Assembly (NCBI GenBank): GCA_964608325.1 | Contig: CAZSMX010000004.1 | Coordinates: 1-64,000 of the forward strand | Direction: 5' to 3' | Length of the DNA: 64,000 nt | Origin: CAZRVH01 sp964608325 | GTDB lineage: Bacteria; Patescibacteriota; Gracilibacteria; Peribacterales; Peribacteraceae | In this document: positions 39,880-48,647 of the stretch, in pieces | Layout of the letters: every line of letters starts with the position of its first letter | How positions within the stretch are numbered: position 1 is the stretch's first letter | Position numbers and translations under genes: made by a program | Notes under the pieces: model-generated | The model's input: only the letters and a program-made list of their open reading frames with translations | What the model was told of the DNA's origin: nothing | Database searches by the model: none

Positions 39880-42309
39880 TTATCCCACGGCCACCTGGCT
39901 TTCGCCGGCCTTGGGGAAGAGGGCGGGCTTGTTTGCCAGGTTCGTATCGGCGATCTTGCGCGCGATCCACTTGCTGACGATCATTCCCGAGAACATGGAG
40001 ATGAGCACGCCCAGGCCCAACGTGATCGCGAAGCCGCGTACGATGGACGTTCCGATAAGGAACAGGAGGGCGCAGGTGATGATCGTGGAGATATTCGAAT
40101 CGCGGATGCTCGGCCAGGCCTTTTCGAAGCCGATTTCCACGGCCGTCTTCAGGCTTTTGCCGCGCTTCATTTCCTCCTTCACGCGCTCGAAGACGAGCAC
40201 GTTCGTGTCCACGGCCATACCGATGGAGAGGATCAATCCGGCCGCGCCCGCGAGCGTGAGGACGATGTACTGGCTCGAGAAGAAGAACAGCGGGTACTTC
40301 AGAAGTACCAGGAAGATCATCGAGTAGACGATGAGGGCGATGCTGGCGATGACGCCCAGCAGGCGGTAGACGAGGATCATATAGAGCATGACGATGATCG
40401 CGCCCACCAAGGCGGCGAGAACCGACGTGCGCAGCGCCTCGGCGCCGAGCGTGGCTTCCACCGTCCTCTGTCCGCTGAGGTGGATGGGGGCGGGGATCGC
40501 TCCCGTGTTCAAGTCCTGGGCGAGCTTCTGTGCTTCCGTGATGCTGCTGCTTCCCGTGATGATGGCCGTGCCTCCGGCGATCTCACCCTGTACCGTCGGC
40601 GCCGACACGAGTTCGCCTCCCACGAAGATGGCGATCTGCTTGCCGATGTTGCTCTTGGTCAGTTGCTGGAAGATGCGTCCTCCCTCGGCGTCGAAGACGA
40701 TCTGGACGACCGGGAGGTTCGTGGTCGGGTCCAGCGTCACGTTGGCCGTGCGGAAGTGCTTGCCGTCCAATTCCGTGTCCTTCCAACCCGTGGGTTTCAG
40801 GGAGAAGAACAGGGAGCGGAGCGTGATGGCGTCTTGGGACTGGGTCACCTTGCCTTCCTGCATACGCTTGATCATGTCATTGGCGCGGCCGAGGGCGTTG
40901 GAACCGACGATCTTCAAGGCATCGAAGCTGGCCTTGTCCGGCGTCGTTGCCGCCGCCTTGTTCACTTTGATGATGTGGTAACCGAAGTTCGTTTCGACCG
41001 GCTGGCTCACGAAGCCAGTCGGGTTGGAGAAGGCGACGTTCTCGAACGCAGGAACGATGTCACCGCGGCTGATCAGCCCCAGTTTGCCCTGGTTTTTCGC
41101 CGAGGGTCCGTCGGATTGTGCCGAGGCAAGTGCTTCGAAATTCGCGCCTCCTTCCAATTGCTTCTTCAGGTCCTGCGCGCGGGCGAGTGCTTCGGCCTTG
41201 GTGCGCGTCACCGTAGCTGCCGCGTCATCCGCACCTTTGTACGAGACCAGGATGTGGCTGACATCGACTTGTTCCTTTCCCGCGATGACTTGACGGAGGA
41301 AGATGAGTTGCGCGCTTCCGTCGTCCATCGACGTCGCCTTCAGGTCGCCTTGTTGCATGCCGCGGATCGTGGAGACGATGCGCGTGGGTTGGCTTGCATC
41401 CATCGCCACTTCCTTCTCATAGCGGTACGTTGCCCCGCTTTCGGTTTTGGCCAGGATTTCAAATGCCTTCGAAGCTTCGTTGATCACGCGGCCCGTTCCC
41501 GACTTCGCTTTCAAGACCTGTACGAGGAAGACGCCGGGGATATCCTGGTTCACCGTCTGTCCCTGCGCGTTCTGCTGCGGCACGCTGATACTTCCTTCGC
41601 GGCGGTAGACTGCGGGTCCTGCCGGCGAGTCCCAGACGCTTTCCAATCCTTTCGGGAGCTGGTCACGGAAGTAGATTTGAGATTCTTCATATGCCAGTCC
41701 GAGATCGTCGCCCAGATCCTGCCCCACCGTTGCCAGGGTTGCGCCTGCCGTGATCTGGCGCTGCACGTCATCGGCTTTGGCACGCACGCCCGCCTCGTAT
41801 CCGGCCGGCGCCTCGGTGAACTCTTCCTTGAATTCAAGTTGGATCGTCTTTCCCACCGTCTCGATGCACTTCTGCACATCCACCACTCCCGGGCAGTCGA
41901 TCAGCAAGTGCTTCTCGTCACCCACGAAGGACGGCGTGATGACCGCTTCGCTGACTCCCAAGCTGTTGATGCGGCGCTCCAGGACCGTACGGATGGCTTC
42001 TACGAGATTTTGCTGCTGGGACACGACTGCGGCGCGCTGGTTCTGAAGGTCGGTCAGCGACGCTCCGGATCCTCCGTTCGCTTCCGCCTTGGCGATCTGC
42101 GCGTTGAGCTGTGCCAGCTGTGCCTTGATCTCGTCCTCCGAAATGCGGAAATCAAGCTGCGTGCCACCGGCCAGGTCCAGTCCGAAGTGGAAGCTCGGAT
42201 TCAGGAAAGACGGAGCCCAGGTTTTCCATTGCGACGGAAGGGCGACGATAAGGATGAACAGACCCGCGATTGCGGTGACTGCGGGCCAGTAGGATTTGCG
42301 AGATGCCAT
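39880..42309 (-). CDS. secD: SecD translocase subunit with an inserted parvulin (PpiC-type) domain
   Basis: 809 aa. TM1 (about 8-25); P1 head start FHFGLDLAGGTQLDFRI and VEAIRTVLERRINSLGVSEA; TM2-6 at the C-terminus with LVGAIIVMLYMILVYRL, LILSIGMAVDTNVLVFERVKEEM and DSNISTIITCALLF. SecD usually has 400-620 aa. The surplus is a PPIase domain at about 349-450 (VSHILVSYKG..EGGANFEALASAQSDGP..KNQGKLGLISRGDIVPAFENVAF.. NFGYHIIKV), plus a possible degenerate second copy at about 170-268. Located extracytoplasmically, it would act on preproteins leaving the Sec channel. SecF is not in the window. Confidence 0.95.
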   Translation of the reverse strand: MASRKSYWPAVTAIAGLFILIVALPSQWKTWAPSFLNPSFHFGLDLAGGTQLDFRISEDEIKAQLAQLNAQIAKAEANGGSGASLTDLQNQRAAVVSQQQNLVEAIRTVLERRINSLGVSEAVITPSFVGDEKHLLIDCPGVVDVQKCIETVGKTIQLEFKEEFTEAPAGYEAGVRAKADDVQRQITAGATLATVGQDLGDDLGLAYEESQIYFRDQLPKGLESVWDSPAGPAVYRREGSISVPQQNAQGQTVNQDIPGVFLVQVLKAKSGTGRVINEASKAFEILAKTESGATYRYEKEVAMDASQPTRIVSTIRGMQQGDLKATSMDDGSAQLIFLRQVIAGKEQVDVSHILVSYKGADDAAATVTRTKAEALARAQDLKKQLEGGANFEALASAQSDGPSAKNQGKLGLISRGDIVPAFENVAFSNPTGFVSQPVETNFGYHIIKVNKAAATTPDKASFDALKIVGSNALGRANDMIKRMQEGKVTQSQDAITLRSLFFSLKPTGWKDTELDGKHFRTANVTLDPTTNLPVVQIVFDAEGGRIFQQLTKSNIGKQIAIFVGGELVSAPTVQGEIAGGTAIITGSSSITEAQKLAQDLNTGAIPAPIHLSGQRTVEATLGAEALRTSVLAALVGAIIVMLYMILVYRLLGVIASIALIVYSMIFLVLLKYPLFFFSSQYIVLTLAGAAGLILSIGMAVDTNVLVFERVKEEMKRGKSLKTAVEIGFEKAWPSIRDSNISTIITCALLFLIGTSIVRGFAITLGLGVLISMFSGMIVSKWIARKIADTNLANKPALFPKAGESQVAVG

Positions 42310-42333
42310 GGGAAACGTGGGATGGGAGTAGGG

Positions 42334-43005
42334 TTAGGGTTTCGGAGTATACACCACGTGAAGGCCGACGTTCACGTCATCCGTGAATGCCTCTGCCACG
42401 AGGAGATTGGGGATATTCTGGATTTGGAGGTCGTCCGTCAGCGCATCAGACTTCACCATGAGTTTGCTGACGAGCCTGTCGCGCACGAAAATACCGATGT
42501 TCTTGTTTACCTCGCTCTTGAAGAGGGCATCCATTTTCTTGCGTCCCTCGTCTGTCATTAGGATACGTGCGCGCACCTTTCCGTTCGAGTCCTTTCCGGC
42601 TTCCACGCCCAGGAAATCTTCGGTCGTGATGTCGGTTTTGGTGAATCCTCCGTGTCCCTCCACCGTGATATCCGCCACACCCCCGCTCGCCGTCTGCTTC
42701 ATGACGGACATGGAGAAGGGGGCCGTCAATTGACGTGTCAGTTCATCCGCTCCCTCCTTGTCCGGGACGGTAATGATGAGCGACGGCCTGGCTTCCTTGC
42801 CGAACTCTTTTCCCGGGTTGACTACTCCCATGTTATCGAGCCTGCGTTCCACGACGCGCATGGCGGCGTTCGTGAGGGGGTCGATTTGACTTGCGTCGGT
42901 CACGTTGAAGGACAGGTCGTACGTAACGGTGTGCGAACTCATGGAACAGGCTGCAAGAAACAGCACTGCGAAGGCGGATAATGCGGAAAAACGGGAGGTT
43001 TGCAT
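42334..43005 (-). CDS. SecD-P1-like lipoprotein
   Basis: 223 aa. Lipoprotein signal with LAAC (Cys20, MQTSRFSALSAFAVLFLAAC). The mature domain mirrors the extracytoplasmic part of SecD: AAMRVVERRLDNMGVV matches AIRTVLERRINSLGVS, LIITVPDKEGADELTRQL matches LLIDCPGVVDVQKCIE, and ILMTDEGRKKMDALFKSEVNKNIGIFVRDRLVSKLMV matches IVFDAEGGRIFQQLTKSNIGKQIAIFVGGELVSAPTV. There are no other membrane helices. Located 24 nt upstream of secD on the same strand, so probably an accessory of the same translocase. Confidence 0.82.
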   Translation of the reverse strand: MQTSRFSALSAFAVLFLAACSMSSHTVTYDLSFNVTDASQIDPLTNAAMRVVERRLDNMGVVNPGKEFGKEARPSLIITVPDKEGADELTRQLTAPFSMSVMKQTASGGVADITVEGHGGFTKTDITTEDFLGVEAGKDSNGKVRARILMTDEGRKKMDALFKSEVNKNIGIFVRDRLVSKLMVKSDALTDDLQIQNIPNLLVAEAFTDDVNVGLHVVYTPKP

Positions 43006-43072
43006 AGGTAGGGGCAGTGTAGGATAGAGGAGGGGGAGGGGCAATGAAAGAGGGGTTTGTTTCGGTTTTATA

Positions 43073-43135
43073 CGCTTCGTTAGCTTCATTAGAAATGCGT
43101 TATGTCGCCAATTAAAGAAGCTAATGAAGCTACGC
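43073..43135. repeat. Inverted repeat built from GCTTCGTTAGCTTCATTA words
   Basis: CGCTTCGTTAGCTTCATTA pairs with AAGAAGCTAATGAAGCTACG. Same words as 31046-31112, with the two arms permuted. It lies between the SecD-like lipoprotein and the NTP-transferase. Confidence 0.7.
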
Positions 43136-43158
43136 GCTATGAAATACGTTCCCCATCA

Positions 43159-44127
43159 TTATCTGCTGCTTTTTGGCAGCACTATCGTTGTATCCGCCCG
43201 AATCATCTTGTTCTGCAAATCCACCCCGCGTAGGACGCAGCGGTTGTCCAGGATGCAGTTTTCCAGCGTGCATTCCTCAATGAAGCAATCATCGAAGACC
43301 ACCGTGTTTTTTAGCGTGCTTTTGATGACCTCCGATCCCTTGCCCACGACGACGCTATGTTCGCAGTCGCTGCCTTCCATGCGTGCGTTTTCACCCAGGA
43401 GCACGCGGTCTCCCACCATGGTCCTTGTCGCTTCCAGGTAGGAATCGAACGTCCCGATGTCGAACCAGTGGTCCTTGAAACCATAAGCGTCTATTTGCAT
43501 GCCGCGGCGCAGGAACTCCTCGAAAATGCCTCCCACGTTATCCGGATGTTCCTTCGCGTATTCGATCAGGACCGGCAGGGCCGAAGCGGGGATGAGTGAG
43601 CAGCCGGTGCTTACCAGGCTGGACTTCGGATCCTTGGGCTTTTCCTCGAACGCCTGCACGGTTTTCCCGTCCGCATTCAGGATGATGGTTCCGAACCGGC
43701 TCGCCTTGGAGAGTTCGCCGACGTCATACGCCGCGATGAGGGGAACGTCGGGACGGCTCGCCGCGATGAAGGCGGCGATATCGAAGCCAAAGTAGTTGTC
43801 GCCCGTCAGGAGGAGGATGTCATCCTTGATGCCTTCGTTCTGAATCCAGAAAGCAGTCGCGCCCAACGCGCCCAGCTTGGCATCATCATGCAGCGTTTGT
43901 TCGATATGCACCGATACGCCCTGACGCTTAATTGTCTTGTGCCATTCGCTGAACGCTTCTTCGAAAGCCGCGTTCGTGCTCACCGTCACCGGGATGCCCG
44001 CGGGGATCTTCTCGATGATATGGTCGATGATGGGTTTGCCCACCAACGGCAGGAGCGGCTTGGCACGGTGCTCCGTGAGCGGCCACAGGCGAGTGGCGAA
44101 TCCGCCGGCGAGGATGAATGCATGCAT
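43159..44127 (-). CDS. Sugar-nucleotide pyrophosphorylase-like NTP transferase
   Basis: 322 aa. N-terminal nucleotidyltransferase: ILAGGFATRLWPLTEHRAKPLLPLVGKPI (GGxxTRLxPLT), DDILLLTGDNYFGFD (metal Asp), FEEKPKDPKSSLVSTGC, KDHWFDIGTFDSYLEA. C-terminal left-handed beta-helix repeats (VGDRVLLGENARMEGSDCEHSVVVGKGSEVIKST). Makes an NDP-sugar from sugar-1-phosphate; relatives include RmlA- and GMP-mannose-type enzymes. Substrate not determinable. 21 nt downstream of the next gene, same strand. Confidence 0.9.
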   Translation of the reverse strand: MHAFILAGGFATRLWPLTEHRAKPLLPLVGKPIIDHIIEKIPAGIPVTVSTNAAFEEAFSEWHKTIKRQGVSVHIEQTLHDDAKLGALGATAFWIQNEGIKDDILLLTGDNYFGFDIAAFIAASRPDVPLIAAYDVGELSKASRFGTIILNADGKTVQAFEEKPKDPKSSLVSTGCSLIPASALPVLIEYAKEHPDNVGGIFEEFLRRGMQIDAYGFKDHWFDIGTFDSYLEATRTMVGDRVLLGENARMEGSDCEHSVVVGKGSEVIKSTLKNTVVFDDCFIEECTLENCILDNRCVLRGVDLQNKMIRADTTIVLPKSSR

Positions 44128-44148
44128 TTCAATACTGGAGAAAAGGCT

Positions 44149-44952
44149 TCAGGAAAAGAACCAGCGCATAGCCGATTCCTTCGGGCGTACGACGGTGACA
44201 GGGCGCCCTTCCAACAGTTCCACCCGTTCGTCGCGCTCCACGATTCCCAGCACCGACGGAAGCAAGATGTAGGTGATGCCTTTCTTGCGGCACGCGCTGA
44301 GGAGATTGATCGTATGTTCCAGGTCGCTCGTTTGGATCAGGTGCGTGATGCCCTTTTCGTTCAGCGTCTTCTCCAGCTTGTCGAGCTTGCCGATCACCGG
44401 CACGTCGTGCAGGTGCTTCTCCTTGCTGCCGGTGCTGTCCAGGATCGCCACCGGCACCAGAGGGCTCTTTCCGGACTGGAGCATCTTGATGACGGATGCG
44501 GCTTCGCGCGTCGCTCCGATGACCAACGTCGGGAAGGCCGGAGGGGAACGGCGCAATGCGTGCCTGCGTACGGAATCCATGAGCACGTGCCATGCCCAGA
44601 GGATGAGCGTGCTGAAGAGGAACGCTTCAACCAAGAGGAGGCGACTGAAAAAGAGTCCGTACAGGAAGAAATAGGCGAGGGTAAACAGAGCGAGTGCGAC
44701 GGTGTTTCCATATAGGACGTAGGAGAACGCTCGCAGGCTCATCTGGTTTCTCATAAGCGCGAACGTGCGCGTGGACACCAGGATGGCGAGCCACACGGGC
44801 ACGACCATCAATGCCACCAGCATGTATTTGTCGAACGGGAAGGTGCTGGAAAAATACCATCCGACGCGCGCGAAATACGCCAGCGCGTAGGAAGCCAGGA
44901 ATAGGATCACATCGGTGACGATCCAGAAACCGAGAAGGAAGTGGCGACGCAT
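44149..44952 (-). CDS. Phosphoglycosyl-transferase-like protein lacking the catalytic domain
   Basis: 267 aa. Four to five TM helices at the N-terminus, then a Rossmann-like CoA_binding_3 domain (PPAFPTLVIGATREAASVIKML.. PVAILDSTGSKEKHLHDVPVIGKLDKLEKTLNEKGITHLIQT). This matches the front half of WbaP/WcaJ-type polyprenyl phosphoglycosyl transferases, but the C-terminal bacterial sugar transferase domain is absent and the gene ends normally. Start at MRRHFLLGF is favoured by TATCTT 6 nt upstream. It may bind sugar-nucleotides as a regulator. Confidence 0.72.
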   Translation of the reverse strand: MRRHFLLGFWIVTDVILFLASYALAYFARVGWYFSSTFPFDKYMLVALMVVPVWLAILVSTRTFALMRNQMSLRAFSYVLYGNTVALALFTLAYFFLYGLFFSRLLLVEAFLFSTLILWAWHVLMDSVRRHALRRSPPAFPTLVIGATREAASVIKMLQSGKSPLVPVAILDSTGSKEKHLHDVPVIGKLDKLEKTLNEKGITHLIQTSDLEHTINLLSACRKKGITYILLPSVLGIVERDERVELLEGRPVTVVRPKESAMRWFFS

Positions 44953-44998
44953 GAGGGGAAGATAGCAGGGGGGATCGGATTCTTCCATTGGTTATGGA

Positions 44999-45110
44999 AA
45001 TTTGAATAATCAATAACCAATCAGCAATCACCAATAAATGATCAATCATCGGAATTTCCCATAAAAAATTTCCATCATTGGATGTTGGTCATTGATTATT
45101 GGTGATTCCC
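44999..45110. repeat. Low-complexity inverted repeat of AATCA/CAATCACC words
   Basis: Left arm: AATAATCAATAACCAATCAG.. and CAATCACCAATAAATGATCA; right arm: CATTGGATGTTGGTC and ATTGATTATTGGTGATT, with GGAATTTCCC/AAATTTCC near the centre. Word class shared with 23876-23952. Between two minus-strand genes. Confidence 0.7.
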
Positions 45111-45115
45111 TTTAT

Positions 45116-46003
45116 TTATTTATCGATTTGCAGCAACGAGGCATATGGAAGCTTTGTCACATCCCACGGTACGTCTTTCGTTCCCTTGTACGTCGTGTTT
45201 CCCACCGCGGTTTCGGACAGGGGGATGTTCGATTCCATCCAGGCGAGTTTTTGAGCGATGGCCTTGTTCGTTTCCGCCCGCTTCCTCAGGTAGGGGCGTT
45301 GCAGTACATATGCCGCGAACGTCTCGGCGAAATCCTCGAAAATATCAGAAGATGCGTATCCCGAGATGAAATCCGTATCCTTCGTTCCTTTCTTCAGCGT
45401 GCGCTCGTTTTCCCAGGAGATGGCGAAGAAAGTGACTGCGGCCCCATCGTTGTAGAACGGGCTTTTGCCATCGCGGAAGGAGCTCTCGCCGGACTGCGGC
45501 GTCCCGGTCATGTTCCCGCTGATCACGTGTCCGCACTCGTGGATGAGAAGTGCCGTGAATTCCGTGTCATTCACGGAGCCGTCCAGGATGATCGTCGACT
45601 TTCCGCCGAGTCCGCGGTACTTCGCATCCTTGTAGATGATCGAGAAGGTGCGGATGTTCGATGCGCAGGACGCCGGCAGCGCGGAAAATACAGTCGTTGC
45701 GAGTTTTTTATGGTGGTCCGTGATGTTCGCCGCTTCCAAGAACGCGTAGTTCGCAGAGGCAGACGAAGTAGATGTCGGGGATACGGCCGCGATGTAGGGG
45801 GCGGCACGTTTCTTCTTTTTCAAAGAAGGCACCCTGGCCAGCGGCTGGAAATGTACTTCGGAATGGGTCGATTCGCCGTTTGCATGCTGTTCCCTTGCCC
45901 CGCTACCGGCATCTGTTACACTTGCCGCAAGCAACGCAGCGACGACAAGCAAGGAGGTGACTGAAACGGCTTTTCGAAGCGTTATAGGCATATTAAGCGA
46001 CAA
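45116..46003 (-). CDS. Secreted HExxH metallopeptidase-like protein
   Basis: 295 aa. N-terminal hydrophobic signal (SVTSLLVVAALLAASVTDAG), a Ser/Thr-rich linker with a KKKKR patch, then a domain with LLIHECGHVISG (HECGH, 155-159) and DIFEDFAETFAAY about 60 residues later, whose Glu could be the third zinc ligand of a gluzincin. Two cysteines (ASCASN and HECGH) might interact. No known family assigned; the peptidase call rests on the motif order. Substrate unknown. Confidence 0.72.
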   Translation of the reverse strand: MSLNMPITLRKAVSVTSLLVVAALLAASVTDAGSGAREQHANGESTHSEVHFQPLARVPSLKKKKRAAPYIAAVSPTSTSSASANYAFLEAANITDHHKKLATTVFSALPASCASNIRTFSIIYKDAKYRGLGGKSTIILDGSVNDTEFTALLIHECGHVISGNMTGTPQSGESSFRDGKSPFYNDGAAVTFFAISWENERTLKKGTKDTDFISGYASSDIFEDFAETFAAYVLQRPYLRKRAETNKAIAQKLAWMESNIPLSETAVGNTTYKGTKDVPWDVTKLPYASLLQIDK

Positions 46004-46033
46004 AGGGATAATTTATACCATACTATATATATT

Positions 46034-47485
46034 ATGTCAAATACCGAGCCGACCCCTCTGCGAGGAGGCCAGGAACATACGGTAACGATTGAAAAGGTGA
46101 CCCACGGAGGATCCGGCATGGCCATGGTCGACGGTTTGCCCGTCTTCGTTCCGGGTGGAATCCCGGGGCAGCAATTGTCCATTGTCATTACCAAGGGGAA
46201 GGATCGGTATGCCGAAGGAAGGGTTCTCAAGGTTCTTCGAAAGGGAAAAGATGAGATTCTTCCCCGATGCAGCCATTTCGGCACATGCGGCGGATGCACC
46301 TGGCAGAACCTTCCGTATGACAAGCAACTTACGTACAAGGAAGACATCGTCCGCGAGACCCTCGAGCATCTCACGCCAGTCGACGAACCGATCCGCAAGC
46401 AACTTCCGGGTCGCGTGCTGAAGATCATGCCCAGCCCCCAGGTTTTTCATTACCGCAACAAGTTGGAAATGACGTTCGGGTACGCTTCCATGCGCACGGA
46501 GGAGCAGAACGGCAAGCGCATCTACTTCGACGAAAATCCGACGGTCGGTTTCCATCAGCCCAACCAGTGGTCCACCGTCATCCCCATCGCGGAGTGTCAT
46601 CTCTACGACGAGCAGATCGGTCCGCTGTTGATGGATGTCCGCCGCTTCATGCAGGACACCAAGCTCCCTGTGTACAACCCCAAGACACACAAGGGATTGC
46701 TCCGCAACATGCTCCTGCGCCGCGGCATCCACACGGGCGAACACATGATCGCGTTCCTGGTGAACGGGAAGAAGAAGGAGCTCGAACCCATTTTCCAGCA
46801 CTTCATGCGCTTCGCCGGACGCCCGGGGCTCGCGTCACTCCTCGTCATCGAGCATCAAGGGCTCGGCGACAAGCCGGAAAACCCGAAGGTCCACACGCTC
46901 GTCGGCAAGGACTTCATCACGGAGCGCCTGTTCGATCTCTCTTTCGACATCTCACCCTTCTCATTCTTCCAGACGAACACGCTTGGGGCCGAGAAGTTGT
47001 ACCAGGCGATCGGCCAGGGTGCGGATCTGACGCAGCGCGACACCGTGTTGGACGCATACTGCGGGGCCGGGACGATCGGCCAATACCTGGCGCGCTACTG
47101 CCAGAAGGTGGTGGGCATCGAGAGCCATCCGACAGCGGTAGAGGACGCACTGAAGGCCAGCGGAAAGAACCGTATCGGCAACATCAGCTTCTACAAGGGG
47201 CGTGCCGAGCAGATCCTGAAGGACCAGCTGAAGGCCGGAGGCAAATACTCCTTTGACGTCATCGTCGTGGATCCTCCCCGGGCCGGCCTGCATCCCGCTG
47301 CGCTCGAGGCCGTCATCGCACACGGGGCACGCAAAGTCGTATACGTTTCATGCAATACCGCCACGTTTGCCCGCGACTTGGGGTCCTTCCTGAAGGCCGG
47401 GTACGAACTGCGAACGGTGCAACCCGTCGACATGTTCCCGCACACGCCGCACATCGAAACGGTGAGTGTGTTACAGAAGAAGTAG
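46034..47485 (+). CDS. rlmD: RNA (uracil-5-)-methyltransferase, RlmD/RumA-type
   Basis: 483 aa. TRAM domain (TVTIEKVTHGGSGMAMVDGLPVFVPGGIPGQ), [4Fe-4S] cysteines CSHFGTCGGCTWQNL, SAM fold with VLDAYCGAGTIGQYLA, and the catalytic Cys in VVYVSCNTATFARDL, with DPPRAGLHP upstream. Methylates uridines in 23S rRNA (or tRNA). TACTAT ends 7 nt before the ATG. Confidence 0.94.
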   Translation: MSNTEPTPLRGGQEHTVTIEKVTHGGSGMAMVDGLPVFVPGGIPGQQLSIVITKGKDRYAEGRVLKVLRKGKDEILPRCSHFGTCGGCTWQNLPYDKQLTYKEDIVRETLEHLTPVDEPIRKQLPGRVLKIMPSPQVFHYRNKLEMTFGYASMRTEEQNGKRIYFDENPTVGFHQPNQWSTVIPIAECHLYDEQIGPLLMDVRRFMQDTKLPVYNPKTHKGLLRNMLLRRGIHTGEHMIAFLVNGKKKELEPIFQHFMRFAGRPGLASLLVIEHQGLGDKPENPKVHTLVGKDFITERLFDLSFDISPFSFFQTNTLGAEKLYQAIGQGADLTQRDTVLDAYCGAGTIGQYLARYCQKVVGIESHPTAVEDALKASGKNRIGNISFYKGRAEQILKDQLKAGGKYSFDVIVVDPPRAGLHPAALEAVIAHGARKVVYVSCNTATFARDLGSFLKAGYELRTVQPVDMFPHTPHIETVSVLQKK

Positions 47486-47558
47486 GTAAGTAGGAGGGTA
47501 GGATGTTGTAGTTTCCTACTTCCTTTTGCTACTTTCCTACAATCCTACTTTCCTACCC
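47484..47558. repeat. Low-complexity inverted repeat of GTAGGA words
   Basis: Left arm GTAGGTAAGTAGGAGGGTAG.., right arm CTACTTTCCTACAATCCTAC.. CCTACCCTAT. Fourth word class. Between rlmD and rlmH, which are co-directional. Confidence 0.65.
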
Positions 47559-47559
47559 T

Positions 47560-48027
47560 ATGCAACGCGTGATCCTCGTTACCGCCGGCGCCCTGAGGGA
47601 GGAATGGGCGAAACTCGCCGCGGCCCAGTACGAACGCCGCATCCGGCCGTCCGTTTCATTTGATGTCGTGGAGTTGCCTGCCAGCAAGGAGAGGGATGAT
47701 CGTCGCCAGAAGACCGATGAATCGAAGCGATTGTTGGAACATGCGCAGAAGTACCGCGGCGTCCTGTGGGTGCTGGATGAAGGCGGCAAACAGAAAACGT
47801 CCGTCCAATTCGCGCACGACTTGGAGGATATGAAAGATGCGGGCACGAACCTCATCGTCATCCTGGGCGGGGCCTACGGACTTGATGATTCCGTCCTCGA
47901 AGCCGCAGACAAAATCCTCTCACTCAGCGACATGACGCTGCCGCACGAACTCTGCCGCGTGGTGTTCATGGAGCAGTTGTACCGCGCGTGCGAGATCACG
48001 AAGGGGAGCGGGTACCATCACGTCTGA
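47560..48027 (+). CDS. rlmH: 23S rRNA (pseudouridine1915-N3)-methyltransferase
   Basis: 155 aa. SPOUT fold with VLWVLDEGGKQKTSVQFAHDLEDM, NLIVILGGAYGLDDSVLEAADKILSLSDMTLPHELCRVVFMEQLYRACEITKGSGYHHV, which matches the RlmH consensus to the last residue. Acts on H69 of 23S rRNA. Confidence 0.96.
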   Translation: MQRVILVTAGALREEWAKLAAAQYERRIRPSVSFDVVELPASKERDDRRQKTDESKRLLEHAQKYRGVLWVLDEGGKQKTSVQFAHDLEDMKDAGTNLIVILGGAYGLDDSVLEAADKILSLSDMTLPHELCRVVFMEQLYRACEITKGSGYHHV

Positions 48028-48074
48028 AAAGCCCCCGCCCCTTGCGGAGCGGAGGCTGTTCGTTTCCCTATTGC

Positions 48075-48647
48075 TTAGCGACCGAAGCGCAGCCTGGCGT
48101 TTCCGTTTGCATCGAGGTCAAGCTTGAAGTCGTTGCCGCGTCCGTTGTCATGGTCGCGGTCGTCGTCCGTATACTTCTTGTCCTTTTTATCGTGCTTTTC
48201 ACCGTTCCTGTTGTCGTGCGGCTGCTTGTCATCCTTATCCCAGTTCCACCACCAGATCGGATGCCAGGATTTGCTGCTGGAGGAGGACGAGAGGGAACTG
48301 CTCACGGAAGAGCTGGAGATGCTCGAACCCGTGGAGCTGACGGACGAGGAACTTACCGATGACGACGAACTCGTACGTGAACTGGAACTGGAGGACGTAT
48401 TCGGGAGTCCGACCGCCGCGCGGAGGCATGCGCGCAACGCGAGTCTCGCTTCCAGCGTGGTGCCGCCCACGTTCACTACGGTGTTATGGTACGTCGCAAG
48501 GCACTGATGGACCTTCAGTCCAATCTGCTGCCTGCTTGCGGAGCTGTTGCCGGAACTCGAGTCATTCTGTGCGAGTGCGACGGTGGTTCCTGCCAATGAC
48601 AATCCTACGGCCGCGCCTGTGATGAGAGTGCGAAGTGGAGTCTTCAT
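48075..48647 (-). CDS. Secreted Ser-rich protein with charged C-terminus
   Basis: 190 aa. Signal peptide (LITGAAVGLSLAGTTVALAQ), a small helical domain with two Cys (HQCLATYHNT.., LRACLRAA), a ~40-residue Ser-rich run, a WHPIWWWNWD aromatic knot, then an Asp/Lys/His-rich tail ending in LDANGNARLRFGR. Looks like a low-complexity surface or metal-binding protein. No family recognised. Confidence 0.65.
   Translation of the reverse strand: MKTPLRTLITGAAVGLSLAGTTVALAQNDSSSGNSSASRQQIGLKVHQCLATYHNTVVNVGGTTLEARLALRACLRAAVGLPNTSSSSSSRTSSSSSVSSSSVSSTGSSISSSSVSSSLSSSSSSKSWHPIWWWNWDKDDKQPHDNRNGEKHDKKDKKYTDDDRDHDNGRGNDFKLDLDANGNARLRFGR

Noticed and set aside
39862..42561. An 899-codon open frame antisense to secD
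   Set aside because: It follows from codon bias on the other strand. It has no recognisable domain, low-complexity Arg/His/Asp composition, and lies over the clear SecD gene.
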